From positions 1 to 64,000 of the forward strand of contig DASZRK010000017.1 of assembly GCA_035549195.1 (NCBI GenBank): DNA of 64,000 nt. The letters run 5' to 3'. Below the pieces are notes generated by a model that saw only the letters and a program-made list of their open reading frames with translations, made no database searches and was not told where the DNA came from. The stretch's first letter is position 1; each line of letters begins with the position of its first letter. Shown here one piece after another: positions 8,562 to 16,597 of this stretch. A program made the position numbers and the translations under genes. This DNA is from a bacterium. Its GTDB lineage: Bacteria; Oederibacteriota; Muellerivitia; Muellerivitales; Muellerivitaceae.

Positions 8562-8626
8562 TTGTCCGTCCTGCCGATTTGGCTACAATAACCCCCCTGA
8601 CTTAGGCCCTTTGCGCGGGCTACAAT
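8562..8626 (+). promoter_or_regulatory. tandem tRNA-type promoters
   Basis: TTGTCC (8562-8567) and TACAAT (8584-8589) are 16 bases apart. A second TACAAT (8621-8626) has CTGACT 18 bases upstream. Both point at the truncated tRNA-Ser at 8678, as expected for the original promoter of that tRNA before integration. Confidence 0.5.
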
Positions 8627-8675
8627 TAGGGCTGTGGTTCGACACTTCGGCTTTATGGCCAGGTGGCCCACCACA

Positions 8676-8717
8676 ATGGAGGGTTAGTCCTAATTGGTAA
8701 GGCAGTGGACTTGAAAT
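8676..8717 (+). repeat. left attachment site (truncated tRNA-Ser)
   Basis: Identical over 42 bases to 39261-39302. It covers the tRNA acceptor 5' strand, D-arm and anticodon loop through AAAT, then diverges, so it cannot encode a functional tRNA. Confidence 0.85.
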
Positions 8718-8774
8718 TCTTTCAGGGCTTTTCCGAAATTTCCGACTAAAAATCTCAGTCCCCAGCACATAAAC

Positions 8775-8817
8775 AAAAGCCTTTGCCTGCAATGGTTTCG
8801 CGGGCAAAGGCTTTTTT
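8775..8817. terminator. strong hairpin terminator
   Basis: A perfect 13-bp stem (AAAAGCCTTTGCC/GGCAAAGGCTTTT) with a 15-base loop, with T-runs on both strands, would insulate the element's left end from host transcription. Confidence 0.8.
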
Positions 8818-8873
8818 CATTTAGACGGTTGGTGATGGCCGCCGACGAGAAAGTAACCGAAAAGATGGGTTCC

Positions 8874-8892
8874 AATGACACGGTTATGACAC
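8874..8892 (+). repeat. integrase-arm-like repeat, copy 1
   Basis: AATGACACGGTTATGACAC differs at two positions from the 19-base sequence found at 8955-8973 (inverted) and 39170-39188. Each holds two ATGACAC units 11 bases apart. Confidence 0.6.
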
Positions 8893-8954
8893 AGGCAGGG
8901 AAGTGGACTTCCGCCATTGCCTGATAGGGCTTTATGGGCAGTGGACCCCTTCCC

Positions 8955-8973
8955 GTGTCATTCCCGTGTCATT
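8955..8973 (-). repeat. integrase-arm-like repeat, copy 2
   Basis: On the minus strand this reads AATGACACGGGAATGACAC, identical to 39170-39188 inside the integrase gene at the other end of the element. Confidence 0.65.
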
Positions 8974-9019
8974 CAGCCCGGGATCCGCCTTGGAGAGGAA
9001 CGGGTTTTGCCGAAATCCT

Positions 9020-9712
9020 TTAGGCCTTACCGGCCTCCGGTTCCAATTGAAATGAAGCCGGCCTGTTCTTCACCGGCTTATGCTTATAGACATGGAAAAC
9101 ACAGCGGCCGTCCCCCGACTGGAACCTTTCTTCTCGCACCACCTTCACGCCTAAAAGTTGGGTCAGGACCGATACGCTGACACTGCATAAGGCTGGTTGG
9201 CGTGAAGCGACGTTCAAGAACGGGCAGTTCCCTTCCACCATGCGGAAACCATCGGCGGTCTCGGTCACGGACAGGAAGGGATCCTTTTCCAAATACAGGT
9301 CTTTGAGGCAATTGACCTTATCGCGGAGGGGTTTCCCTTCCAATACGGGCCGCCATTTCCTGACCCTGGTCTCCGTCATATCGGAAAGAAGCCGGCGCAG
9401 GGCAGGAGGCCCCAACCTCCGGCCGATGGTCTCCAATAGCTCAGCCGCCAAAGCGTCGTAATCCTTGGGGAAAAAATGGTCCCCCAAAGGGGTCAGGCCA
9501 TACCGGACCGTGGGCCGTCCACTGCGGACCTTGGCCTCGCGAAGGACCTCTTTTTCCACCCAACCTTGCCGGTGAAGCCCGAGGAGTTGCTGCCGGACGG
9601 CCTCCTTCGTGACCTTCATTTCGTGGGCGAGTTGGGCCATGGTCAAGGCCCCCTGTCTTTTCAATAACAGGAGGATGGACCTGTTGGAGTGGGAAAGATT
9701 CTCTAATTTCAT
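9020..9712 (-). CDS. SufR-like Fe-S cluster transcriptional regulator
   Basis: A 230-residue regulator. Residues 8-60 form an ArsR/DeoR-type winged helix (TMAQLAHEMKVTKEAVRQQL). The C-terminal half has Cys163, Cys176 and Cys204, the C-X12-C-X27-C spacing used by SufR-type repressors to hold an Fe-S cluster. It is the last gene of a three-gene minus-strand set with two membrane proteins. A palindrome CAAG-N6-CTTG, close to the SufR-type CAAC-N6-GTTG, lies upstream of the set and is its probable operator. Among NO-detoxification genes, a role as an NO or iron-sulfur stress sensor is likely but inferred. Confidence 0.82.
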   Translation of the reverse strand: MKLENLSHSNRSILLLLKRQGALTMAQLAHEMKVTKEAVRQQLLGLHRQGWVEKEVLREAKVRSGRPTVRYGLTPLGDHFFPKDYDALAAELLETIGRRLGPPALRRLLSDMTETRVRKWRPVLEGKPLRDKVNCLKDLYLEKDPFLSVTETADGFRMVEGNCPFLNVASRQPALCSVSVSVLTQLLGVKVVREERFQSGDGRCVFHVYKHKPVKNRPASFQLEPEAGKA

Positions 9713-9736
9713 CCGTGGGGCCTGATGTTCATGTTG

Positions 9737-10192
9737 TTATCGATCATAGCCTACGCCATGCCGGTAAACCAACTGCCCTCCCAGCCAGCCGCCGAAGAGA
9801 AGGACCAGGGTCCCCGATCCCGAAAGCAAAAGCCCGGGCAGGGGCCGCCACGGCTCGGCGGCGGGAGTTTCCCTATGGAAATAAAGGCTGACCCCAAAAA
9901 GGCAAAAGGCCGTCAACATGGCCCCCATGTGGAACATCCCCGTCCGAAGGGCCCCGGACTTGCCATCCGGGATCTTCATCAGATCGTAAAAGCCGGTCGT
10001 GGCCGTCACGATCCCGAAGCCCATGCCAAAAGCGATGTTCCAAAACGAGAAGGCCCGCCAGAACTCCCCTCCCCACCCGGCATGGACCAGGTCCCCCAGG
10101 AAGGCCGCCACCCACAATGCCAACGGAAAATGGGTAAAGGGGGCATGGAGCGGATGACCCATCGGCCTGAAAGCGCCTTCCCGATGGATCAT
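9737..10192 (-). CDS. DUF2231-type membrane protein
   Basis: A 151-residue integral membrane protein with about four helices. The N-terminal GHPLHAPFTHFPLALW and C-terminal GGWLGGQLVYRHGVG are hallmark segments of DUF2231 proteins, with conserved histidines that suggest heme or metal binding. The stop of the preceding membrane gene lies one base before this start, so the two are coupled. The physiological role of the family is not established; here it sits between an Fe-S regulator and NO-related genes. Confidence 0.8.
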   Translation of the reverse strand: MIHREGAFRPMGHPLHAPFTHFPLALWVAAFLGDLVHAGWGGEFWRAFSFWNIAFGMGFGIVTATTGFYDLMKIPDGKSGALRTGMFHMGAMLTAFCLFGVSLYFHRETPAAEPWRPLPGLLLSGSGTLVLLFGGWLGGQLVYRHGVGYDR

Positions 10193-10193
10193 T

Positions 10194-10541
10194 TCAGGCC
10201 GGGAAAAAGGCCGCTAACAGGAGCAGGATGAAAGCGGCAACGGCGACAAGGGCGTGGATGATCACGACCGGGCTTGGTAACGGCTTTTTCCTCAGGTGAA
10301 AGGAGAACAGGAAGAAACCTCCCAAAGCCGCCACCAGGAACAAGCCGAGCGAAAGGGCGACTTTCGAGGCGGTCCCTCCCTGCAAGAGGAAGACCAGCAA
10401 GGTCACCAAGCCTGCCGCTCCCAGGAGCCCGTGGAGCAAGGCCAATGGAAGGGGGAGGTTCTTCTTCTTGAAATGGAGAACCGCCAGGATCAAACCACCC
10501 ACAGCGGCGACGGCGAACAACCCGACAGCGATCAAAAGCAT
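10194..10541 (-). CDS. four-helix membrane protein with internal duplication
   Basis: A 115-residue protein made of two similar halves, each a pair of helices. The joining segments match: LHFKKKNLPLPLALLHGL and FHLRKKPLPSPVVIIHAL, each with two histidines placed alike. The four histidines could ligate heme. It is the first gene of the set with the DUF2231 protein and the SufR-like regulator, downstream of the 14-bp palindrome. The family is not recognised with certainty. Confidence 0.7.
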   Translation of the reverse strand: MLLIAVGLFAVAAVGGLILAVLHFKKKNLPLPLALLHGLLGAAGLVTLLVFLLQGGTASKVALSLGLFLVAALGGFFLFSFHLRKKPLPSPVVIIHALVAVAAFILLLLAAFFPA

Positions 10542-10591
10542 AAGGCCTCCTTTAGGATCGAAGATCTTCCCGGACTATAAAGGGCCCCTTT

Positions 10592-10621
10592 TAATAAAAC
10601 AAGTAAATACTTGTTTTATTA
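10592..10621. promoter_or_regulatory. palindromic operator (SufR-type)
   Basis: TAATAAAACAAGTA and TACTTGTTTTATTA are perfect 14-bp arms separated by AA. The core CAAG-N6-CTTG resembles the CAAC-N6-GTTG recognised by SufR repressors. It lies between the divergent membrane-gene set and the ClC gene and could control both. Confidence 0.75.
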
Positions 10622-10704
10622 GGTTAAGGGTCCTGGGTCCGTTGCAATTCCCGGGGCCTTTTCCGTAAACTCGGGTCATTCCCAGTTGATCGAAAGGAGA
10701 AGTT

Positions 10705-12084
10705 TTGGCCAAGAATAAGGCCTCATCCCGCCGGGCAAAGGGATCCCATCCCCGGACCGGGCCCGGAATCTTGAACGCCAAAACCCCCATCCTTTGCGCG
10801 GCCTCCATCGTCATCGCGCTGGTGGTCGGACTGGTGGCCCTGGGCCTGGTCCGTTTGATCGCCTTCTTCACCAACCTTTCCTTTTATCACCGCCTTTCCT
10901 TCGAGACCGTCTCCCCGGCGGACAACGGCCTCGGTCCCCTCGTCATCCTGGTCCCCGTGATCGGCGGCGTCATCGTGGGGCTCATGGCCTATTGGGGGCA
11001 CCAAGCCATCCGGGGACACGGCATACCCGAGGCCATGGAGGTCATCCTTACCAAGGAAAGCCGCATCCACCCGAACCTGACCTGGCTCAAGCCCTTGTCG
11101 TCGGCCATTTCCATAGGCACAGGCGGTCCTTTCGGTGCCGAGGGGCCCATCATCGCCACAGGTGGGGCGATCGGCTCCGTCGTAGGACAATGGATCGATT
11201 TTTCCACGGATGAGCGGAAGATCCTCCTGGCCGCCGGGGCGGCCGCGGGCATGGCGGCCACCTTCGGCGTTTCGGTCTCGGCGGCGCTCCTGGCCATCGA
11301 GCTTTTGCTCTTCGAGTTCCATCCCAAATCGATCCTGCCCGTTTCCTTCGCCAGTGCCACCGCCCTGGCCCTGCGCATGCGCCTGGTGGATGCGGCTCCC
11401 ATGTTCCCCATGCCGGACCTGGCCGTTCCCTCCGGCAAGGCCTTGGCCCTCTATGCCTTGATCGGGTGCCTGGCCGGCCTCTTCGCCATCGGGATCACCA
11501 AGGCCGTTTATGCCGTGGAGGACGGCTTCGAACACCTCCCGTTGCATTGGAAATGGTGGCCCGCCTTGGGGGGGATAGCCGTAGGGACCATCGGGCTCTT
11601 TTCGCCCAAGACCATGGGGGTAGGCTATGACAACATCGAGCATCTGCTGAAAGGTGATTTCACCTTTTCGCTCATCATAGGCCTCACTATTTTCAAGTTC
11701 CTCTCTTGGTGCTTTTCCCTTGGGAGCGGCACCTCAGGGGGCACCCTAGCCCCGCTTTTCACCATCGGCGGAGGGTTAGGATTCCTGATGGCGGGCGGAT
11801 TGGCCTGGGTCTTCCCCATGGCGGGCCTGGACCCCAAGGTCGGGGCCCTGGTGGGCATGGCCGCCCTTTTTACCGGGGCCTCCCGGGCTTTCCTGACCTC
11901 CGTGATCTTCGCTTTCGAATTGACCCACCAACCCCTGGGCCTCCTCCCCCTCTTCCTCAGTTGCTCCGGGGCTTACCTGGTCTCCTGCCTTTTCATGCGC
12001 AACACGATCATGACCGAAAAGATCGCCCGGCGCGGTGTCCATGTGCCGCATGGATACACGGGCCATCACCATGGGATCCATTAA
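10705..12084 (+). CDS. ClC-family chloride channel/antiporter
   Basis: A 459-residue ClC protein with ten or more membrane segments. The selectivity motifs are present: GHGIPEA (104-110, as GSGIP), GPFGAEGP (141-148) with gating Glu146, and GSGTSGGTLAP (340-350, as GxFxP). There are no C-terminal CBS domains. The start is TTG, with AAGGAG 6 bases upstream. It is divergent from the SufR-like set across a shared palindrome. In this setting it may balance charge or acid load during NO/nitrite stress; that is inference. Confidence 0.9.
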   Translation: MAKNKASSRRAKGSHPRTGPGILNAKTPILCAASIVIALVVGLVALGLVRLIAFFTNLSFYHRLSFETVSPADNGLGPLVILVPVIGGVIVGLMAYWGHQAIRGHGIPEAMEVILTKESRIHPNLTWLKPLSSAISIGTGGPFGAEGPIIATGGAIGSVVGQWIDFSTDERKILLAAGAAAGMAATFGVSVSAALLAIELLLFEFHPKSILPVSFASATALALRMRLVDAAPMFPMPDLAVPSGKALALYALIGCLAGLFAIGITKAVYAVEDGFEHLPLHWKWWPALGGIAVGTIGLFSPKTMGVGYDNIEHLLKGDFTFSLIIGLTIFKFLSWCFSLGSGTSGGTLAPLFTIGGGLGFLMAGGLAWVFPMAGLDPKVGALVGMAALFTGASRAFLTSVIFAFELTHQPLGLLPLFLSCSGAYLVSCLFMRNTIMTEKIARRGVHVPHGYTGHHHGIH

Positions 12085-12091
12085 GTACACC

Positions 12092-12105
12092 GTGAGATAA
12101 GTCAT
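12092..12105. promoter_or_regulatory. Crp/Fnr-type site, NnrS-like gene
   Basis: GTGAGATAAGTCAT lies 60 bases before the NnrS-like gene. It matches the sites at 14541 and 18921 (consensus GTGA-N3-AAGTYA), half-sites 4 bases apart as in FNR/Dnr boxes. Confidence 0.6.
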
Positions 12106-12165
12106 AGCCACTCGTTGTAAAATGACCCATCCTCTTCCGAAAACAGCGGCCTTCAGGAGCCTGTC

Positions 12166-13239
12166 TTGCGCCAAATCTCCAAACGCATTCCCCTCGTCCT
12201 TTCGGCTCTATTGACCCTGGTATTTGCCGTCTGGGGCGGACTTTTGCGTTTGCAATGGCAATTGCCGGTCCCCCAAGCCAACTGGATCTCTTTTCATGGT
12301 CCCCTGATGGTCAGCGGCTTTTTCGGGACCATCATCGGCCTGGCGAGGGCCAGTGCCCTTCGGTCAAAGACCGGCTTGATCGTTCCCTTGGCAACGGTGG
12401 CAGGGGCTTGGACCCTTCTATTGGGTGGTCCAGAGAACTGGGGAGCCTTGTTATTCCTGGCCGCAAGCCTGGGTTATCTTTTGGTTTCCATCGGTTTTTT
12501 TGGGAAACAACCGGCCTATGCCGCCGCCTTGGCTTTAGGAGGGGGAGCCGGTTGGGCCTGGGGTAATTTGTTTTGGTGGCGGGGGGAACCTATTCCCCAC
12601 GTCATGGCGGGTTGGCAGATATTGTTCGTCCTGACCATTGCTTCGGAGCGCTTGGAGGCCATTCGGTGGCGGCCTAGCGGATGGCGGGGGGCACTTCTGT
12701 TAGTGGACGTTGCTTTGCTTATGACCGGGGTTGTTTTACAGCCTTTTGAACCGGCCATCGGCGTCCGCGTCGCAGGGGCGGGCTTCCTGCTTCTGGCCTT
12801 CTGCCTGCTGATATTCGAGAAAGAATGGATCGGCCAAGGAACGGAAGGCTGGAAAACCTACACCAAGACCTGCCTCGTCTCAAGCTACGTTTGGCTGTTC
12901 CTCGGGGGATTGGTCGGATCGATCGCCGCTCCGGTGGACTCTGGTTTTGCCTATGATGCTTTACTTCATTGTATTTTCTTGGGGCTCGTCTTTTCGATGG
13001 TCTTCAGCCATGCGCCCCTTCTTTTGCCACGCGTCCTGAAAACACCGGTCCCCTTCCACCGGTTCTTTTATTCCCACTGGTTCCTATTGCAGGCATCCCT
13101 GGCGCTCCGGGTGGGTGGGGATATCGCTGGATCAACCCCTCTTCGCCGCTGGGGCGCCCTGTGGAACGCCTTAGCGCTCCTGTTCTTCATTCTCAATACC
13201 TTTTGGGCGGTGCGGGAAGGAAGACGGCGAAGGGGCTGA
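12166..13239 (+). CDS. NnrS-like multi-pass membrane protein
   Basis: A 357-residue, very hydrophobic protein with about 10-12 helices. Conserved-looking histidine-containing segments are FHGPLMVSGFFGTIIGLARA, PHVMAGWQILFVLTIASERLE and HCIFLGLVFSMVFSHAPLLLPRV, resembling NnrS proteins, heme- and copper-containing membrane proteins linked to NO tolerance. TTG start with CAGGAG 6 bases upstream. A Crp/Fnr-type site precedes it. NnrS is a best guess; it is shorter than typical NnrS (about 400). Confidence 0.7.
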   Translation: MRQISKRIPLVLSALLTLVFAVWGGLLRLQWQLPVPQANWISFHGPLMVSGFFGTIIGLARASALRSKTGLIVPLATVAGAWTLLLGGPENWGALLFLAASLGYLLVSIGFFGKQPAYAAALALGGGAGWAWGNLFWWRGEPIPHVMAGWQILFVLTIASERLEAIRWRPSGWRGALLLVDVALLMTGVVLQPFEPAIGVRVAGAGFLLLAFCLLIFEKEWIGQGTEGWKTYTKTCLVSSYVWLFLGGLVGSIAAPVDSGFAYDALLHCIFLGLVFSMVFSHAPLLLPRVLKTPVPFHRFFYSHWFLLQASLALRVGGDIAGSTPLRRWGALWNALALLFFILNTFWAVREGRRRRG

Positions 13240-13250
13240 TCCTCCGGGGT

Positions 13251-13712
13251 TCAACGGGCCGCGAAAGCCGGTATCATGGGCCAATTGTGGATGTTGAATT
13301 GGATGTCCGTTTCCACCCATTCCTTTTCCGCCTGGGTGAATTCTCCCTCGATCGCCTTGAAAAGCTCATCTTCCTCGAAATAAATGTGCTTGATGAGCTT
13401 TGCCGCGAACAACTCCAGCGAACGGGCATCCTTCATTTTCAGCAGCCTCCCCAATTCCTCATGCCCCGAGCGGGCCTTTTCGAGCAAGGGATCGCGCTGT
13501 CCGGTATGGAAGGCCAACTGGTCCAATATCCTATCCTCCACCCCAATATGGGCCGCAAGGTCGGTCTTGAAGAACTTGATGGCCTTTTTCCTAAGTTCTT
13601 CCAACTCTTTCTTCCCCGGCTTCTCAGCCAACTTCCTTTGGATCGATTTGGCGGCCATCAACCCGAAATGATGGGCATGGGTGATAGGCCATAAGAATTT
13701 TTCTCTTTTCAT
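13251..13712 (-). CDS. hemerythrin-like HHE protein
   Basis: A 153-residue HHE cation-binding helical-bundle protein. Metal-ligand-type residues occur as THAHH (11-15), LAAHIGVEDRIL (about 53-64), GHEEL and IKHIYFEEDELF. Such di-iron proteins bind O2 or NO. The N-terminus MKREKFLWP is shared with the paralogue at 15625-16101. It lies 20 bases downstream of the RIC gene in the same operon, behind a GGAGG ribosome-binding site. Confidence 0.85.
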   Translation of the reverse strand: MKREKFLWPITHAHHFGLMAAKSIQRKLAEKPGKKELEELRKKAIKFFKTDLAAHIGVEDRILDQLAFHTGQRDPLLEKARSGHEELGRLLKMKDARSLELFAAKLIKHIYFEEDELFKAIEGEFTQAEKEWVETDIQFNIHNWPMIPAFAAR

Positions 13713-13732
13713 GACGCTCCTCCTTTTCGGCT

Positions 13733-14482
13733 CTAATCCAAAATCCCTTTTTCCATCGCTTTCTCGAATAACACATTATTTTCCAGGTGAACATGGCGGT
13801 GCAGGTCGGCTTCCAATTCTCTCAAACCCCCATAAAGGGCCTGATAGGAACGGCAGGCATCCGGGGGCGGGGTGAAATCTTGAGTCAGCTGGTGCAGTTC
13901 CACGAACTCCTCCCCAGTCATCCCGTGCTCCCACATCAGGATCTTCAAGGGATGGGTGTCCAGGGGACCTCCCCCGAAAGGGTCGGCAATTCCCTCTTTA
14001 TTCCATCCCGCTTTTTCCACGGCTTGTAGATAGGGAAATACTTGCTCCTCCTCCTTGGCCATGTGGCCCTCCATCTCCTCGGCCATCTCATGGACGATCT
14101 CGGACAAGCGGGATAACTCGGGGTGATTGTTCCCATGGACATTCAGGACCTTTTCGGAAAGGGCTTTTAGCCGGGCCAGTTGGGACCGCGTATAAACATG
14201 GTGTTTGGTCAAGATATGGTCGATGAGTTCAGCGGCGGATTTCCCTTTCCAATCCATCGAAGCCCCCGCCGCAAAAGCCCGGTCCTCCTCCACCTTCTTC
14301 AAGGCGGAAACGACTTTTTCGACCGGAATTCCCGCCAAATTGCAGGCTTCTGAGAGTGTCCGGTTTCCCCCGCAACAATAATCGATCTTGAAACCCTCAA
14401 AAACGGGGATGGAGGGCTCGAATTCGGAGGCTATCACCCCAACGGTCCTGGTCGCTTCGAATCTGCTGATTCCTGTTTTCAT
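13733..14482 (-). CDS. RIC/ScdA/YtfE di-iron NO-stress protein
   Basis: A 249-residue protein. The N-terminal ScdA domain carries DYCCGG (Cys36-Cys37), followed by a hemerythrin four-helix bundle with repeated His/Glu motifs (ILTKHH, MEGHMAKEEEQVFPYL, WEHGMTGEEF, HRHVHLENNVLF). The family repairs Fe-S clusters damaged by NO or acts in NO handling. It is transcribed divergently from the Crp/Fnr gene; the site at 14541 sits between them and can serve both directions. Confidence 0.93.
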   Translation of the reverse strand: MKTGISRFEATRTVGVIASEFEPSIPVFEGFKIDYCCGGNRTLSEACNLAGIPVEKVVSALKKVEEDRAFAAGASMDWKGKSAAELIDHILTKHHVYTRSQLARLKALSEKVLNVHGNNHPELSRLSEIVHEMAEEMEGHMAKEEEQVFPYLQAVEKAGWNKEGIADPFGGGPLDTHPLKILMWEHGMTGEEFVELHQLTQDFTPPPDACRSYQALYGGLRELEADLHRHVHLENNVLFEKAMEKGILD

Positions 14483-14540
14483 GTTCGGCTCCTTGTTCTT
14501 TCTTACATCATTACTTTAAGACCAAAGGCGTTTGGGGGCC

Positions 14541-14554
14541 GTGATTCAAGTCAC
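14541..14554. promoter_or_regulatory. Crp/Fnr-type palindrome
   Basis: GTGATTCAAGTCAC has GTGA and TCAC half-sites 6 bases apart. It lies in the divergent promoter of the RIC operon and the Crp/Fnr gene. Confidence 0.7.
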
Positions 14555-14605
14555 CGGAAAGAGCCTTTTATTGAGGAATGATTTCATGGTCGTTATGATG
14601 GCGAA

Positions 14606-15274
14606 ATGGATAGGATCGCGGCCTTAAAACGGACGGAGATGTTCGGTTCCCTGGGGGTGAAGGAACTGGGGATCGTTGCCGATTCCTGCGTTGAAAAAAA
14701 ACTGAAAAAAGGAGCGGTCCTTATTTCGGCGGGGGAAGAGGCCAAGGGTCTTTACGTCATCACCACGGGAACCCTCCGGGCCTACCGGGAGAACACGAAC
14801 GGCCGTGAGCAGATCATTCATATTGAGAGGGCAGGGACCACCATCGCGGAAGTCCCTGTCTTTGACGGAAAACCTTATCCTTCCTCCGTCATCGCCGAAG
14901 AAGAGAGTGAAGTCCTTTTCATTTCCAAGCAAGACATTCAAAGACTTATTTCGGAATTCCCACCCATTGCCCTTGCGGCCCTGAAACTTTTGGCCTCAAG
15001 GCTCCGCAAGACATCCGTCCTCGCCGAGTCCCTTTCCCTCAAAGAAGTCGATCAACGTTTGGCCGCCTTTTTATTGGAGGAATTCCGTGATAAGCGGTTG
15101 AAGAAGCTGAAATTACCTTCAGTCTCCACCATCGCCGCGAGGCTAGGTTCCGTCCGTGAGGTGGTTTCCAGGTCCTTCGCCAAGCTGGAAAAGGAAGGAT
15201 ATATTTCCGTGGATAAGGAACGCTACGCGGTCTTGTCCGATCCTCAAGGACTTGAGAAGTTTTCTAAAAAATGA
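14606..15274 (+). CDS. Crp/Fnr-family regulator (Dnr/NnrR-like)
   Basis: A 222-residue regulator. Residues 10-125 form the cyclic-nucleotide-binding-type beta barrel, a dimerisation helix follows, and the C-terminal winged helix is at about 145-210 (STIAARLGSVREVVSRSFAKLEKEGYI). It has one cysteine only (Cys28), so it lacks the four-cysteine cluster of FNR; this fits NO-sensing Dnr/NnrR-type members. Three matching palindromes lie before its own gene and the RIC, NnrS-like and norB operons, so it probably controls the whole NO module. Confidence 0.88.
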   Translation: MDRIAALKRTEMFGSLGVKELGIVADSCVEKKLKKGAVLISAGEEAKGLYVITTGTLRAYRENTNGREQIIHIERAGTTIAEVPVFDGKPYPSSVIAEEESEVLFISKQDIQRLISEFPPIALAALKLLASRLRKTSVLAESLSLKEVDQRLAAFLLEEFRDKRLKKLKLPSVSTIAARLGSVREVVSRSFAKLEKEGYISVDKERYAVLSDPQGLEKFSKK

Positions 15275-15280
15275 ACCGAT

Positions 15281-15628
15281 TTAAAGGCGGGACCGCAGGT
15301 AGCTTTTCAGGACAACGGCATTGTTGTGGGCCTCGTCCTTGGCGGCAAAAAGAAGGGTGACCGTCCCCTGCCGGGCCGCCTCCAAAAGCGGCCTCAACAG
15401 TGCCAGGTGTGCGGGAAGCTCCCTCCGATAGCGTTTCTTGAACTCGATCCATTTTTTCGGGTCATGGCCGAACCATTTCCTCAGTTCAGGGGTTGGGGCG
15501 GCCTCCTTTATCCACCCGGCTAATTTAGCCTTCTCCTTGGAAAGACCGCGTGGCCAGAGGCGGTCAACCAGGAACCGTTTCCCATCCTTTGATGAAGGGG
15601 TTTGGTAAACCCGCTTAATTTGGATCAT
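15281..15628 (-). CDS. DUF488 family protein
   Basis: A 115-residue protein with the DUF488 signatures RVYQTPSSKDGKRFLVDRLW, PRGLSKEKAKL and WIKEAAPTPELRKWFGHDP, and the C-terminal TLLFAAKDEAHNNA. The molecular function is not established. Its ATG overlaps the stop of the upstream hemerythrin gene (ATGA), so it is the last gene of the norB operon. It is convergent with the Crp/Fnr gene, 6 bases apart. Confidence 0.88.
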   Translation of the reverse strand: MIQIKRVYQTPSSKDGKRFLVDRLWPRGLSKEKAKLAGWIKEAAPTPELRKWFGHDPKKWIEFKKRYRRELPAHLALLRPLLEAARQGTVTLLFAAKDEAHNNAVVLKSYLRSRL

Positions 15629-16101
15629 GGTTTTAACCCCCTCGTTTCACCAGGTTTGGAATGGTTCAAGGAGGTTTCCCGTTCCAAAAGTTGGCCCACC
15701 GCCTTCTTTCCACCCTCATCCAGGACCTTTTCGACACGTCCGAACAGGACATCCTCTTCAAAACGGACGTGGGAATTCAAAAGCTCGGCAAATCCCAAAA
15801 GACCCTCACGGTCGGCGCGAAGGAGCAGGGATTCCAACAGGCGGTGTTCTTTCCTGATCCGCTGGGGCTCGGGTTCGTCCTTCCCCATCCGCTCTTCATA
15901 CAAAGCCAGGATCTTTTCCTCATCCCAAAAATGGAGCCTTAGTTCTTCCTCATAAAGCTTGCGGACCTCCGCTGCCATTTCCTTAACAACTTCCTCATGG
16001 ACGGCATCGGAAGCCGAAAGTTTTTCCTTCACCCGCCGGGCCTCTATAAGGGCCCGATGGTGGGATTGGGTCAAAGGCCAAAGGAACTTCTCGCGTTTCA
16101 T
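15625..16101 (-). CDS. hemerythrin-like HHE protein, paralogue
   Basis: A 158-residue HHE helical-bundle protein with putative di-iron ligands in LTQSHHRAL, ELRLHFWDEEKIL, RKEHRLLE and LNSHVRFEEDVLF. The first nine residues match the paralogue at 13251-13712, implying an internal duplication. It follows the AhpD-like gene by one base and overlaps DUF488 by 4 bases. It probably binds NO or O2 as part of the NO response. Confidence 0.85.
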   Translation of the reverse strand: MKREKFLWPLTQSHHRALIEARRVKEKLSASDAVHEEVVKEMAAEVRKLYEEELRLHFWDEEKILALYEERMGKDEPEPQRIRKEHRLLESLLLRADREGLLGFAELLNSHVRFEEDVLFGRVEKVLDEGGKKAVGQLLERETSLNHSKPGETRGLKP

Positions 16102-16102
16102 A

Positions 16103-16567
16103 TCAACCTTTCGACTTGGGTTGATACCGGCCCGGGGGGACCCGGAATGCCATCATCAAGCGGTTCCATGAGTTAATGACCGCAATGGCGTGGGTCACAT
16201 CCGCAGTTTCTTTTGGGGAAAAATGCTTGGCCACTTCATCGTAAATATCCTTGGAAGCTTGGGACTCCCCCAGAAAAGTCAACGCCTCGGTCCAGGCCAA
16301 GGCCGCTCTTTCCCTGTCGCTGTAAAGCCCGGATTCCCGCCAGGCATTCAGCATATAAAGGCGCTCCTCCGTTTCCCCAGCGGCACGGGCGTCTTTCATG
16401 TGCATATCTAGGCAAAAGGCGCAACCGTTCATTTGGGAAGCCCGTATCTTTATCAATTCCAAGAGAGGATGTTCCAGGCCGCAAGTTTTCAAATAATCGC
16501 TGAAAACTTTCATGGCTTTATAACTTTCCGGCGCGGTCCCAAAATAATCCAATCGTTGTTTTTCCAT
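16103..16567 (-). CDS. AhpD-like carboxymuconolactone decarboxylase family protein
   Basis: A 154-residue AhpD/CMD-fold protein. The redox motif CAFCLDMH (Cys-X2-Cys followed by His) is characteristic of the peroxidase-linked members. The family commonly reduces peroxides or links to lipoyl systems. It is second in the norB operon, 30 bases after norB, with GGAGG before its ATG. A role in oxidative or nitrosative stress fits the context. Confidence 0.88.
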   Translation of the reverse strand: MEKQRLDYFGTAPESYKAMKVFSDYLKTCGLEHPLLELIKIRASQMNGCAFCLDMHMKDARAAGETEERLYMLNAWRESGLYSDRERAALAWTEALTFLGESQASKDIYDEVAKHFSPKETADVTHAIAVINSWNRLMMAFRVPPGRYQPKSKG

Positions 16568-16597
16568 TCGAACCTCCTCTCCAGTAAGCCCCCGAAC

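Larger units (their letters stand above)
8444..9019. other. left junction: promoters, truncated tRNA, terminator, integrase sites
   Basis: This 576-base stretch has no supported protein gene. It holds the exbB promoter region, two plus-strand promoter-like pairs, the 5' half of a tRNA-Ser (left attachment site), a strong hairpin terminator, and two copies of the integrase-arm-like repeat. Confidence 0.75.

Noticed and set aside
8678-8717. A second tRNA-Ser gene at the left junction
   Set aside because: Only the 5' half exists; the anticodon-stem 3' strand, variable arm, T arm and acceptor 3' strand are missing.
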